NCBI GenBank assembly: GCA_019055375.1
Contig: JAHQIW010000857.1
Coordinates: 20,853 to 84,852 of the forward strand
Length of the DNA stretch: 64,000 bases
Direction of reading: 5' to 3'
Origin: Parelaphostrongylus tenuis
Taxonomy: Eukaryota; Nematoda; Chromadorea; Rhabditida; Metastrongylidae
Below the pieces are notes generated by a model, which saw only the letters and a list, made by a program, of their open reading frames with translations, made no database searches and was not told where the DNA came from. Position 1 is the first letter of the stretch. Each line of letters begins with the position of its first letter. The translations under genes and the position numbers were made by a program. Positions 34,601 to 44,398 of this stretch are shown in pieces.

Positions 34601-36642
34601 CGGAGACAAGGTGCCCAGTTCTGTGTACATAACTGCGCCCTAGCTTTCATACATATACTCATCCACTGAATACCATCTTCGGTGAAAACATTCACGGAAC
34701 GGACATAGCAGCGTCTCACACTCAGCCGCTTTGTCGTGTTCCGCATTTTACCCATTAAGTGACTCTAGAAAATCTTCTCAATCGTCACTTTGCATTGTTT
34801 AATAAGTAACTCGACACAATGCTCAGTTAAGAATGCTTTTGATGTTAGTGTATCTTATCCCACACCTGCACATCACATCATACCAGAAGCTGTCAGCCTC
34901 AGGAGTCACTGTCACTTACCCGATCTTACGTACATGATTTCATAGACTTGCTTCTCTCATTGATCACACACCATCTATTTAACCTGTAGATACATTTATC
35001 AAGATCGTTATTTTTTGTCATCATGTTATGTATTGTTTATAAACGTTTTATTACCCAAGCTCGAGGATCTTCGTTACGGCGATGAATATGGTTCGTTGGT
35101 CTCAAGATCAACACTGTTTTTCATCCAATAAATAGTAAAAGACCCGTGTGGCAGGAATAATTAATACAGTCGAGTGACCCTCACGGAACACCACACACAC
35201 CCACTCACAATAGGCAACAAAGCCTAACTACTCTAGTGTAATCACCAGTAAAACTAAACCAATCAATGTGCTTCCCAGTTTGTTTTTTACTTCCCAGACT
35301 AACGGTTTTCAAAGTGTTGAACCCCCTTATCCCTAGTGGTGGTGTTACGTAAAGCACATAAAGACTAAAATAAATATATCACTTAAGGGGGAATTTGATG
35401 TGTTTACCCTAGCAGATGGTCCACTAAACAAGGTCTAAAACCCCGTGAAGATCAAGGCAATATGTATTTCGACAAGGAAATGAGGAATTTATAAGGAAAA
35501 CGTCACTTAACTCTTTGCGGACGAAGTGCATTCGTAAACGCACTATTTCCTCAAATTTTCGCCGCATAGAACTTTTCGATCGAAATTTGTTAAAAAGTCG
35601 ATGAGTTAATAAACAGTGATTCCAAACCTCTGTTGAATCTCCTCCACGAAAACTTTTTAGTGTATTATAGCATCGAAAATAGAATTACATTCTACACTCG
35701 ATTAGCTGTGATTGCTCGGGTGAAGCCTGTGGGGTGGCTTTTCACCAAAGCCTTAGTGGTCATTTAACAGCTCAGATGTCGCTAATTTCGGAACTGAGTT
35801 CGGTTTCCAGACATTAGTCATAGAGCGCTGAAAGAACAAAAAGAATACACGTTTTGATTTGAGACCCATTCAGAGTTTTCCTCGCACGTAAGAGTTATGT
35901 ATGCACCAAAATCACATGAGCTGTAGAGAAAATCAGAATATTCAAGTAACACCAAAAACTAAGAAGTTTTTTTCAAATCGGCAAAAAAAAAACTCGGAAT
36001 AAACAACGAATATCGTGTGCCGCTTGCTATGCGCGTCACGTAATCGTCTGCCGTTCTCTACAAGCTTGCACTATTTTAGCTAACTGTTAGTAGAGTTACA
36101 AGTAGAATATGAAGATGCCAATTTATATACAGAACTTCACCGACGTAGAGGAATCAAGATTTTTGGATAAAACGTTGAACACAGCAATGTGCCTCCGAAA
36201 AACGCAGGAGCACCACTATGTACATTACATATGTACATAAACAAATATATATATATATATATATACATATATTTACATGTGTATATACACCTATATGCAT
36301 AATTAGGAAGGAGCGCATGTGGCGCAGTGGTTAGAGGTGCCCTGCGTCTCACACGAGGTCACTAGTTCGATCTCGCGCTCATGGCTCACCAAGCCATCCA
36401 TCCCTCCGGAGTCAGTAAATTGGTACCAAGCAGGTCACAGACTTGTCTGGGAGGATAAGCAGCACTGACTCGGCTCAGCGGGAGGCCACCGCGAGTCATT
36501 GTAAAGGCCAGATGTGCATTCAGTCACCTCAAACGAAGTTGAAGATTGAAGTTGAATGCATGGCACATCCCTCAGGTATTGATCAACGCCGAGAGCTTTA
36601 TCCTTTTATCTTTCATGCATAATTATAACTACGTATATACAT

Positions 36643-36693
<51 letters not shown>

Positions 36694-37683
36694 TCATACA
36701 TGTATGTATATGAAAGGATAAAGGATAAAGCTATCGGCGTTGATCAATCCCTCAGGGATGCGCCATGCATTCGACTTCAATTTTTAACTTCGTTTGAGGT
36801 GATGGAATGCACATCTGGCCTCTACAATGACTCGCGGTGGCCTCCCGCTGAACCGAGTCAGTGCTGCTTATCCTCCCAGACAAGTCTGAGACCAGTCTGG
36901 TACCAAATTACCGACCCCCGGAGGGATGGATGGTTTGGTGAGCCATGAGCGCGAGATCGAACCATTCACCTCGTGTGCGATGCAGTGTACCTCTAATCAC
37001 CACGTCACATGAGCTCATAATCATGTATGTATATATATGTACATATATGTATATACGTGTACATATATATATATATATACTTACATATATTAACATGTAT
37101 GTGTATATATATATACGTATACGCATGTGCATGTGTGCATGTATACGTGTATGTATAAACGTATATGCATATATACACATGTACATGAATTTGCGCATTG
37201 TATATGTACGTACATGTGTGAACATCTATATGCACGAATAGTAACTAACTTTTATTCGGTGTCCACTATCAACATTGTTTTTTGTTAATCTATTGACAGC
37301 ACCAGTACGATCAAGACGATCAAGCGAAACAAAAGGCAACGACTCAGATGCACCTGAAATTCAAAAAGAAACTGACAAAAACCAATTAGGAGGAATGCTT
37401 TTGAAATACCATGATTTATAACAAATTCCTTGCGCTCGCACACTTCGCTTAAATTGCTCAAATCCAGTCCAAGCTGTTCAAACACAGATGACAATCGATC
37501 ATTATGATTCTCGCTAATATTTTCCGAGTCTTTCTCAATGCTAACTTCTCCACTTTCATTTAGACCATCATCAAACGTAGTTGAGTATCTCGTCGCCAAA
37601 CAAGGCACGTAGTCATGAGTACCGTCCTTTTCTACAACAGGTTCTTGTCCACTTGCATTGTCAAAGCACTTCGGAAACTGAAC
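25441..37683 (-). CDS. unidentified multi-exon membrane protein
   Basis: Exons: 37410-37683, 37250-37353, 33646-33818, 30889-30944, 30291-30407, 29417-29560, 28816-28960, 28089-28295, 27303-27415, 27143-27243, 26981-27050, 25579-25668, 25441-25533. From 30944 down to 25441 every junction is in phase. The N-terminal exons are acidic and hydrophilic ([20 protein letters not shown]). Later exons carry hydrophobic stretches consistent with membrane helices: [60 protein letters not shown] and FIPMLLFL. I do not recognise the family; a channel or transporter is possible. At least one exon is missing between 37250 and 33818, because phase 0 meets phase 1. An alternative end is a stop at 26912. Introns contain several family A SINEs. 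It is convergent with the plus-strand gene at 19.5-24.8 kb. Confidence 0.55.
26248..26540 (+). mobile_element. family B SINE
   Basis: Head AGTGGTCGAATTGCTAGTGA; middle GAGAAGACGAAATACTTTAG and CGCGAAATGCTCGAAAACTG; 3' end with GTAAAATGTGATAAC. Confidence 0.6.
26585..26760 (+). repeat. dispersed repeat F
   Basis: Matches the copy at 2.64 kb (CTCAGTACTTCTAGCATTCG, CGTAAAATATTGGTCGAG) and follows a family B SINE by about 50 bases. Confidence 0.5.
26912..27415 (-). CDS. three closely spaced exons of the membrane protein
   Basis: Exons 27303-27415, 27143-27243 and 26912 or 26981-27050. Junctions are phase 0 (acceptor AGTTTTCCTTTTCAG) and phase 2 (acceptor AGCTAACAG). The product reads [20 protein letters not shown], then [20 protein letters not shown], then [20 protein letters not shown]. 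The last exon either runs to a stop at 26912 or splices at GTAATTTTT after codon LY, in phase 0 with the exon at 25668. Confidence 0.6.
27545..27820 (+). mobile_element. family A SINE
   Basis: Diverged A-box (TGGAGCAATAGTTAGAGG) and intact B-box (CAGTTCGATCCCG); the body and GATCAACGCC-type 3' end are recognisable. In an intron of the minus-strand membrane-protein gene. Confidence 0.7.
28089..28960 (-). CDS. two exons, cytosolic segment then a membrane helix
   Basis: Exon 28816-28960 reads [20 protein letters not shown] and then an Asp/Ser-rich part. Exon 28089-28295 reads through [20 protein letters not shown] into a hydrophobic stretch ending [11 protein letters not shown]. They join in phase 1 (donor GTTGAAG, acceptor TTTGACAAG). 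The second donor, GTGTTGAT after CGTTATG, also gives phase 1, matching the exon at 27415. Confidence 0.5.
28520..28665 (+). mobile_element. family B SINE, 3' part
   Basis: Contains CACGTGAAATGCTCGAAGAC and the 3' end GGGATCCGCACAAAAATCGG then ATGACGGGTC. In an intron of the membrane-protein gene. Confidence 0.5.
29405..29560 (-). CDS. acidic exon with a Y-S-E-G-D-Y-V-G motif
   Basis: The acceptor is GATTTTGACTTCAG. The product continues from [20 protein letters not shown] into a D/E-rich end. It either closes at a donor GTTCAG (exon end 29417, phase 0) or at a stop TGA at 29405. The motif resembles a second exon at 30.9 kb, [20 protein letters not shown], suggesting a duplicated acidic segment. 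Confidence 0.6.
   Translation of the reverse strand, partial: HRGILVESDVKYKATKDTEESEEILLYSEGDYVGRKLEDRAVEDDNVLVQG
30291..30407 (-). CDS. internal exon, 39 codons
   Basis: Acceptor ATTGTTGTTAG, donor GTTTTTATG, phase 0 at both ends. It reads [18 protein letters not shown] and then [14 protein letters not shown]. The next exon (29417-29560) also starts in phase 0, and the preceding candidate (30889-30944) ends in phase 0. Confidence 0.6.
31115..31392 (+). mobile_element. family A SINE
   Basis: A-box CGGCGCAGTGGTTGAAGG, diverged B-box, body with GAATGCATGGCGCATCC near the 3' end. Confidence 0.7.
32330..33050. mobile_element. family D element carrying a hairpin insert
   Basis: The left arm 32330-32480 contains CCCCACGTCGCCGG; the right arm 32870-33050 contains its inverted counterpart. 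Between them lies a separate inverted repeat at 32539-32704. Confidence 0.65.
32539..32704. repeat. strong inverted repeat (hairpin)
   Basis: The left arm at 32539-32583 (GCGGCCAAGGTGGTTTTGGG ... CCGCTGGGTAAGGC) and the right arm at 32657-32704 (GCCTTACCCAGCGG ... ACCACCTTGGTCGC) pair over about 45 bases with few mismatches around a ~73-base loop that contains GATCGATCGATC. Confidence 0.75.
33338..33572 (-). mobile_element. family A SINE, tail lost
   Basis: Body and head present (CACCTCTAACCACTGCGCTG on the plus strand); it adjoins the membrane-spanning exon at 33.65 kb. Confidence 0.7.
33646..33818 (-). CDS. membrane-spanning exon
   Basis: The acceptor is TGCACTTTCTTAG. The frame stays open past the chosen donor (GTGGGATA) until it meets a family A SINE at 33.57 kb. 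The product has [15 protein letters not shown] followed by a hydrophobic run, [16 protein letters not shown], long enough to span a membrane. The plus-strand reading of the same bases is also open but lacks such a segment. Confidence 0.5.
33905..36235. other. gene-poor stretch, probably intronic
   Basis: No exon with paired splice sites was found on either strand. A purine tract AAGGGGGAA followed by TTTGATGTG near 35.39 kb resembles a polypurine tract before an LTR, but no second LTR is visible. A small palindrome (AGTGCATTCGTAAACGCACT) lies near 35.53 kb. Confidence 0.45.
36310..36612 (+). mobile_element. family A SINE, full length
   Basis: Near-consensus copy: A-box TGGCGCAGTGGTTAGAGGTG, B-box AGTTCGATCTCG about 40 bases later, body with GTCTGGGAGGATAAGCAGCA, 3' end GAGAGCTTTATCCTTTTATC. 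The tRNA-like head and short-repeat tail mark it as a pol III-driven SINE. Confidence 0.8.
36645..36715. repeat. (TA)n spacer between inverted SINEs
   Basis: About 20 uninterrupted TA units at 36653-36690, then GATTCATACATG, between the two opposed family A copies. Confidence 0.9.
36716..37012 (-). mobile_element. family A SINE, full length, inverted partner
   Basis: Minus-strand copy; the plus strand begins GGATAAAGGATAAAGCT (tail) and ends at the tRNA-like head near 37.01 kb. It forms an inverted pair with the copy at 36310-36612 across a (TA)n spacer. The DNA next to its head is a long TA/GT-rich tract. Confidence 0.8.
37020..37225. repeat. TA/GTA-rich microsatellite
   Basis: A ~200 bp tract of ATATGTATAC-type repeats next to the SINE head at 37.01 kb. 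Open frames on both strands here are low complexity. Confidence 0.9.
37250..37683 (-). CDS. acidic N-terminal exon pair of the membrane-protein locus
   Basis: Exon 37410-37683 (acceptor CATATTGCAG, donor GTATTTC, 91 codons plus one base) joins exon 37250-37353 (acceptor TTGAATTTCAG, donor GTTAGTT) in phase 1. The product is Glu/Asp/Ser/Asn-rich, then [18 protein letters not shown]. Splice sites are among the best in the window. Whether this begins the downstream gene or belongs to the MIOS-like gene is open, since the last good MIOS exon also ends in phase 0. Confidence 0.6.
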
Positions 37684-38112
37684 CTGCAATATGACATGTC
37701 AACAATAATTTAAAACACGTACAAAAATCTGCTTAAATCACAACACAGACAATCAAAAGAGATCAAAATCAACGTTTGAAGGATAGTCTTTGAGGTTCAA
37801 CTGAGAGAATGCTTTTGTGAAAATTCTCTAGCGTATATAGTTCTAAATTCTACAAACTAATCAAGAATGAAGACTGCTTAACATTTTTTGGATAATTGTC
37901 AAAAAAAAAATTTTCCATCAATGAATATTTACTTCGCTACACCTTCACTAGCAACCGCTTGTTACTATACCTAATATTTTCATCTTGTTCGACATGTACA
38001 GAGCGCAACAAATATGGTCTATTGTGTCTCCACCTCCACCTGAAACCTATCAAACCTAGATACTTCGAACACCTCGTTAGAGCGCTCCTGCTACTGTAAG
38101 CAATTTCTTTGA

Positions 38113-38744
38113 TGTTCATAAAGCACCATGTTTTTGTTGAACAGCGCGCAGGGAAGAAACTTCTGCGTCAAACAAGTGCCACATTGGTCGTGATTAGCAA
38201 AGTTCATAAGTGGCCTCCGTCAGCAACCTCCACACGATCAACGTCGATAGTTGTTCTTCACTGTTTTTTTCAAATCACTGTCGATAATCATCGTTAAATT
38301 TATACACAGAATGTGGTCTTCGCTATCGATCACCGACCCAAATCCGTGGTGAAACGAAACTGCAGAGTAAAAGTTCACTGAAACGTGTCATTTTACGCCC
38401 ACGAATCTTCAACACAACATGCAGCGCGGAAATGGACAACTTAGGCGGTATTATTTCGCCGTATCCCATTACCTTACCAATTGTGAAAGTTAGATAAAAC
38501 GTCCTCGCTTCCCACATTATCGCATACTTCTCATAGTCATCGAAGGATGAGGAAATGAAGGTCTAGATTCCCTGCAGGCCTCTACAACGGTGGAGAGAGT
38601 GTGGATGTACATTATGCAGCTAAACACCTCGTGAGCTTTAGTTTCCTCGATGTGGCTTCGAGAATAGTCCATGAGAACATCTTCGCTCAAAATTAGAAAG
38701 TGATAACAGATATCGCTCCTCTCTAATATATCCTTTGGAGCCAT
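38113..38744 (-). CDS. possible C-terminal exons of the MIOS-like gene
   Basis: Three coding-looking pieces lie here. One at 38628-38744 reads RSDICYHFLILSEDVLMDY and resembles a MIOS solenoid helix (R-D, F, LS-D, Y spacing). One at 38478-38562 (acceptor AATCTAG, donor GTAAGG) reads DDYEKYAIMWEARTFYLTF. An open frame near 38.11-38.24 kb contains CGTCLTQKFLPCALFNKNM, close to the CxxC...PRCALC zinc motif near the MIOS C-terminus. Phases do not join cleanly, and a stop precedes the first ATG. This could be a decayed C-terminus or a separate small gene. Confidence 0.3.
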
Positions 38745-38869
38745 TCACTTTGCCTCAGTTTCTCGGCATTCTTTGCAGTTCTTCGGTAACTTATTTGACA
38801 AATAATTTGTGGCGGGGATCATCCAGAAAAATTCTACTCTGCATTTAGAGACAACAAATATCCTTTTCG

Positions 38870-39150
38870 AATGGAACAGTTTCGTCATTTCTTCACCTTA
38901 AAACCCGTTACCACAATTTACTACAGAAAATTACAGCACTTCTTCATTCAACTCCCTTTCACCTTATTCATCGTCCACAGAAATCCTCGAACACTTCATG
39001 AGTTGCTTCGGATGCTGTTTGATAACTTAGTTTCCTTCATCAAAGTCGTAAAATGCTGGTCAAGAGGGTTCTCCTTGCAATACTAGAGGTAGGAGAGTTG
39101 ATTCGTTCGTAGACTAATTTCAAGAGATGTTAGGAGAGAGGATAGAACCG
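38870..39150 (+). repeat. dispersed repeat F
   Basis: Contains CATCAAAGTCGTAAAATGCT and CTCCTTGCAATACTAGAGG in the same order as the other copies; a family B SINE follows 200 bases later. Confidence 0.45.
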
Positions 39151-39354
39151 GAGCAATGCTTATCACCTCGCTTTATGATAGACTGTAACAATGACCACAT
39201 CACTGCCCCACCGCCAAGAAATGCAGGATTGCAACTTGCATGTAAAATTCTTTAATTATAGGTGAGAACTATGATTTATATGCACTCTTTAGCAAACATA
39301 GGATGCGTAAATTCTATTTCAGAGTAATGAGGTAGAGGGTGGGGTGAGAATTGC

Positions 39355-39665
39355 ATGAGAGACTAGTGATGCATCTCGTCAGAAAGCAGTGTATTGGTTC
39401 GATTCCCAACACTCTCCTAGAATCACCTGGAAACGCCCTAGCCTGGCTATAATGGCTATAATCAAGGCTCAAGGAGATCTGCCCGACTACTATTCCACAA
39501 TATCTACGGAGAAGTTGAAATATTCAAGCAGCAATCGCAACAACAAGCGAAACTTTCGATGACATTTGTGGAGGCTCTAGGTGAGGAAACAATTCGAGTG
39601 CTGGAAGTGCTAAGATCCGTGCAATAAACTATAATTACGGGTCTTACAGAAAAAAAAAATCCTTC
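39355..39665 (+). mobile_element. family B SINE, long copy
   Basis: Head GAGACTAGTGATGCATCTCG, B-box TTGGTTCGATTCCC, middle ACGGAGAAGTTGAAATATTC, 3' end GATCCGTGCAATAAACTATA then ATTACGGGTC. The most complete member seen. Confidence 0.65.
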
Positions 39666-39999
39666 ATAGTTCTGAGCTACGGGGTTATGAAACACATGTT
39701 TCTGAGCATAACATTCGAAACTGCAGTCGCACGTGATGGTAATAAGGCCCCATAAAGCCGTCACAAACGCAAATCACGTGTAAAAAGAATCAAGAGCGCA
39801 TATTTTGTGAATAAAGAGGAAGTTTGAAGAGGTGTTCCCAGTGGCTGAACATCCCACCGTATACCTAAAGTGTTGAACTACACTATACAAGTAAAACCGA
39901 AGATACATGTATGCAACCTATTTACAATCACTAGCCGCAAGAACAATTAATGTGGAAAAAGAATACTGGGGGCTTCGCAGTTACCTAGGAATAAATGAA

Positions 40000-40715
40000 G
40001 AAACGACCCCGTTCGATGAACAAAAAATGTTCATGAGTGTTGATAATCATTCGAAACCTCAGATCTCTGGGTAATGCGCTACATTCTCCTTTTTGAAGGA
40101 CCCATTTTTGGAGAAATAGAACTTAAAATAAAATTATGTTTTACTCTGGCCGCGTACTTTCACTATTACTCCGCCAGGGCACGAAAAGCATATGAACGTG
40201 CAGAGGATATCTCATAGTATCAGACTCATAAGTTTTAACTGGAATTTCTTTTCGAGCGGAGCAAAATCCCTAACTGTATAGCAAATGCCTCACTTCACAT
40301 CGAGCCGCTTAAGCCCATCGATCGATAGTCGTGTTGAAACAGCGCTAAATTCCCCTTCTCCTCCCTTCAACTCGTAGATTAGCAGATAAACAGATGCCAC
40401 TGAATGTCAATAAATCTTAGTTTCCCTACTACACTGCGTTGAAAAGGTCTTTCTAAAAATCAAACACAGCGTTCGTTTTTACGGAAACTTACGCTATCAA
40501 TGGTTACTATCAGTCTGAATGAAGAACACTATCCTGCGAAAAAAAGCGTGAGTGCAGAACACAAATGTTTCCCTTTTGCTGAAGCATTATAAAAACTTCT
40601 TCAAAGAAAGGCCACGCAGCGCACTAGCAACGAATTTGTGCTTTGGGATGGATATTGAAAAAGCAATGGGAAGTCTTTGTCCAGAAAAAGACGTCGTTTC
40701 TTCAATCACTCGCGG
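40000..40715. mobile_element. family D element, diverged
   Basis: Left arm about 40020-40150 and right arm about 40555-40715, recognised from the CATTCGAAA and GCATTATAAAAA landmarks. More diverged than the 41.8 and 51.2 kb copies. Confidence 0.55.
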
Positions 40716-41079
40716 ATGACCGAAAAGAATCGAATAGTGTTTTATGGGCAAGGCCTGACGTGCAAAATCTGTGCTGGATAGACTACGCATTGAATACAAG
40801 GAATGAAGAAGAAAGGCTTTATAGCAAACATGTGATATCGTATTTAATTAAAGCAAACACATTACAAATTTGGTCGTAATACAGACAATTCGAGTCTAAA
40901 GAATTATTCAACGACGATAAGCTTCTCGTCCTCCGCTGCCTCCTTGAAATAACAGTGGGACGAAGCATTACATCGTTCTGTAAAACATATAATCAAAAAA
41001 CGATTCAGGAGACTATGCAATGCATGAGAATCGATTAATAAAACCTGCTTCCCAAAAGGTTTATCACCGAATTGCAATA

Positions 41080-41565
41080 ATAGGTTGGGCAGAAAGTTGC
41101 GAAAAAATGCTTGTAGCTTTTTGAGTGGAGCAAATTAGGTTGTTTATGATGCACGAATGGCTGTTGGATTCAAATGCAACGGTGACAAGTGAACGCATCA
41201 ATATGGCTTGGTGAGAACACACAGTTGGCAAAAGTACGTCGTACAGGTGGTTCAAAAAGTTTGAAAGATCAGTCGCGTTCAGGTTGTCCAAAAGAAGATG
41301 GTCGGCAAACTGTGCTTGAATCGACTGAAGAAAATCCCTCTTTGACAACTCGGATGCTGGCTAATGACTATGATTTCTTCAATGGCAAGAAATCGGATTT
41401 TTATGCTCGCGGAATCGATCTTTTGCCGGAGAAGTGGCAGGAAGTACTTGAAGTTGAAGGGAAGTACCTTGACTATCAGTTTTGTCTTTGTTCCGTGTGA
41501 TAGGTGCATAAATAAACGTTATACAAGCATTTACTCAGAACTTTTTCCCCAACCGATTATATTCG
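41080..41565 (+). mobile_element. mariner internal-deletion derivative
   Basis: The ends are inverted copies: TAGGTTGGGCAGAAAGTT on the left and AACTTTTTCCCCAACC on the right. The left half encodes the start of the helix-turn-helix (broken); the right half encodes FYARGIDLLPEKWQEVLEVE, the mariner C-terminus. The catalytic centre is deleted, so it is non-autonomous. Confidence 0.8.
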
Positions 41566-41789
41566 ACACACCACTCATGTCACATACTACCTTTTTCCTC
41601 AAGTCGTCTTCGCTTTTGCACTGGCGTTATCAAATCTGATTCTGTATGCTCATAGATCAATCTATCCGAAAGCTTTGACGGCGAACTATTAGGGGATGTT
41701 TGGAACCTAAAGCGAACCGAATAAGTTGACTTGTTCATTTACTCCTGAAAAAAAAAACGATGGAACACAAAAGAATTCGATTTTTTTTT

Positions 41790-42650
41790 CATTATGAGGG
41801 AACAAATGAAAACGATCTCATTCGCTGGAAACAACTTTTCATGGGAGTGTTAGTAACCTTCAGAAAGCTGAGACTTGGAGCAACCTCCACACGTCGCCGA
41901 TTTCTCAAAACACCCTTTTATAACGTTGTAGCATCCATCAGAAATTATGTTTCACACTCGCCTTTTGCCTTCATTTTATCACGCGTATAATTGCTAGAAA
42001 CCGAAAAGAGTATCAATGTGTAGAGGAACCTTCGTAGTATCTTAATCAATCAATATATCTGGAGTTTCTTTCAAAGCGAAGGAAAAATCCCAACTGAATA
42101 ATAAAATACCGGTCGTCCCACCTCTCTCCGCTCCTGACACGGTTTTCGCCTTGTCGAATATTTTGTAAACAACGTTACCAAAAATTTAAAACTCGATCTT
42201 ATCTTTCCTGCTAAACCGTATTTCCAGAAAATGAGGACATCACTAGAATCAAAAAACATGACCCTATCTGATTACTTATTAGTCTAAAGGAGGAGCTCTG
42301 CCCGGCGAGGTTCAAAGCACAAATCAAGGACCAGAGGAGTTTAGAAGATCAAAAGAGCTTTTCAAAGAGCAAAGAAATTTTTAACGTTCCCTGACGCTTG
42401 TGCTATGGTCTGAGCACCAGAACTCTAAGAAAAAGTTTTGTAAATACAAGCGAGATAAGAGAGAAAAACAAATGGTTTTACGAAACATGATTTTATTTTG
42501 AATGTTACATAGTTAAAAGGGGTGTTTTGAAAAAACGGTGACGTGGGGCTGTAACCACAAGTCTTAGCTTTCAAATGGTTACTAACAGTCCTATGAAAAC
42601 TTCTTCTCCAGCGAATGAGATTGATTTTTCATTTGTTCCCACTCAATTAG
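41790..42650. mobile_element. family D element, full length
   Basis: Terminal inverted repeats of about 165 bp: the left one runs from GGGAACAAATGAAAACGATC to TTATGTTTCAC near 41.955 kb, the right one from GAAACATGATTTTATTTTG near 42.48 kb to GATTTTTCATTTGTTCCC. The internal region has no coding potential. Target duplication could not be defined. Confidence 0.75.
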
Positions 42651-42784
42651 AAAAAACCGATAAGTCATATTATCCCCATTATCTATTTGAAATTTACATA
42701 GACAAACCTACGTCTAATACATTAAGGCGTTCCACATGTTGTGACAATAGAGCAGTAAATAGCATATTTATGGACCAGATTTAG

Positions 42785-43060
42785 ATGAAATTTCTTGAAT
42801 TTAGTATCGTTCCAATGCGCATTTTCTTGCAGACATTTTGCTTAACAACATGCCTGTACTTGCTTCAAAATCGAGCTGTCTTAGGAACAAATTCGCTAGC
42901 TACTCGTGCACGAATGGCGTGCAGAGGAAAATGGCGAGTAAAACGGCGCGAAAGGTTCATGGGCTTGGGGCGATGATACGTTGCAGAAAGGACGGCTAGA
43001 AAGTGGTTTGAGAAGTTCAAAAAAAAAAAAGAGAGCAGTCTGGACGATCAGTCGGGATAG
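42785..43060 (+). mobile_element. second-type mariner 5' fragment
   Basis: It begins near TTTAGTATCGTTCCAATGCG and encodes a frameshifted helix-turn-helix (EQIR, LVHEW, then WGDDT and ARKWFEKFK-like segments). It is a near-identical direct duplicate of 43470-43740. It carries a run of 12 A where the other copy has fewer, and breaks off at a SINE A fragment. Confidence 0.65.
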
Positions 43061-43061
43061 C

Positions 43062-43200
43062 TGAAATAACTTAATAGATCGGTCGGCTACCAAGAGTTAT
43101 TCTGAAGGCCAGATGTGCATTCGGTGACCACGAACGATGCTTGTTGAAGTCAAATACATAGCGCAGTTCTCAGGGATCCGCCAACGGCGAGGGCTTTTTA
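43062..43200 (+). mobile_element. family A SINE, 3' half
   Basis: Starts at GATCGGTCGGCTACCAAG and ends CCAACGGCGAGGGC; left-arm member of the large inverted repeat. Confidence 0.65.
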
Positions 43201-44280
43201 GTTCATATATTCTTTGGAGTAGTTCAGCAAAATCTCTTCGATATACTTACTGAGTTCTCAACTTGCCAGGTTTTTTATATTGAGAAGTACGCATGAGTTA
43301 AAAGAAAACAAGCTTCCTCACCCAATTGGTTGCTTGCGTATTTAGTCATTGCACAAGGTTTGACTCTAAGGCAGTCAACGCCAAATTTATCAGCTGGAAG
43401 CAATGAAGTGTAAATTTACCATGTGCACCAGATTTAAATGTTTTTTTTAAGTTCAAAAGAAGAGGGATTTCATGAATCTGGTATCGTTCCATTGCGCATT
43501 TTCTTGCAAACATTTTGCTTTACAACATGCCTACACTTGCTTCAATATCGAGCTGTCTTAGGAACAAATTCGCTAGCTACTCGTGCACGAATGACGCGCT
43601 GAGGAAAATGGCGAATAAAACGACGCGAAAGATTAATGGAGCTTGGGGCGATGATACGTTTGCAGAAAGGACGACTAGGAAGTGGACTGAGAAGTTCAAG
43701 AGAAAAAGAGCAGTCTGGACGATCAGTCGCGCTCTGACCGTCTACAGGAATGCCCATTAATCTTCCGCGCCGCTTTACTAGCGTTTCCCCTAAGCGCAAT
43801 TAGCATTAGTAGCAAGCGAATTTGTTTCGAAGACAGCCCATATTAATACAAGTATGGGCAAGTTATATGGAAAATATACGCAAAAAGATTTGCAATCAAA
43901 CCATACCAAAATCATGTAAGCTTCATTGCTTCCAGTTGATAAATTTGGCGTTAATTGCCCTAGAGTCAAACTTTGTAGCAAGATTAAATACGAAGGCAAC
44001 CAATTGGGTAAGGAAGCTTGCTTTCTTTTAACTCATGCGTACTTCTCAATATCAAGAAAACCTGACAAGTTGAGAACTCAATAAGTATATCGAAGAAATT
44101 TTGCTGAACTACTCCAAAGAATATATGAATTAAAAAGCCCTCGCCGTTGGCCAATCCCTGAGAACTGCGCCATGTATTTGACTTCACCAAGCATCGTTTG
44201 TGGTCACTGAATGCATATCTGGTCTTCAGAAAAGCTCTTGGTAGCCTACCGATGTATTAAGTCATTTCAGCTATCCTTCC
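43062..44280. mobile_element. large inverted repeat of mariner plus SINE A
   Basis: The left arm (about 43062-43560) holds, in order, a SINE A 3' half, a unique ~200 bp stretch and a mariner 5' end. The right arm (about 43790-44280) holds the same three in reverse order and orientation. Matching landmarks are GAAGCAATGAAG near 43.40 kb and CTTCATTGCTTCC near 43.92 kb. The loop contains the mariner helix-turn-helix region (INGAWGDDTFAERTTRKW). Confidence 0.7.
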
Positions 44281-44398
44281 AGACAATCTGGTAGCAATTC
44301 AGAGACCCCGGAGGAATGGCTTTGTTAGCCAAGAACGAGATCGAACCATTTCAACTACGCGTGTCGCAAGCACATCTAACCACTGCACCACACGTGGT
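44130..44398 (-). mobile_element. family A SINE
   Basis: Complete, from AAAGCCCTCGCCGTTGGCC (tail side) to ACCACTGCACCACACGTGG (head). It is the right-arm SINE of the large inverted repeat at 43.06-44.28 kb. Confidence 0.75.

Noticed and set aside
35380..35410. Polypurine tract followed by a TG start, suggesting a 3' LTR
   Set aside because: No matching second LTR, primer-binding site or pol sequence is visible in the window.
36908..37241. Open frames of 76-105 codons on both strands
   Set aside because: They are translations of the TA/GTA-rich tract and the adjoining SINE head.
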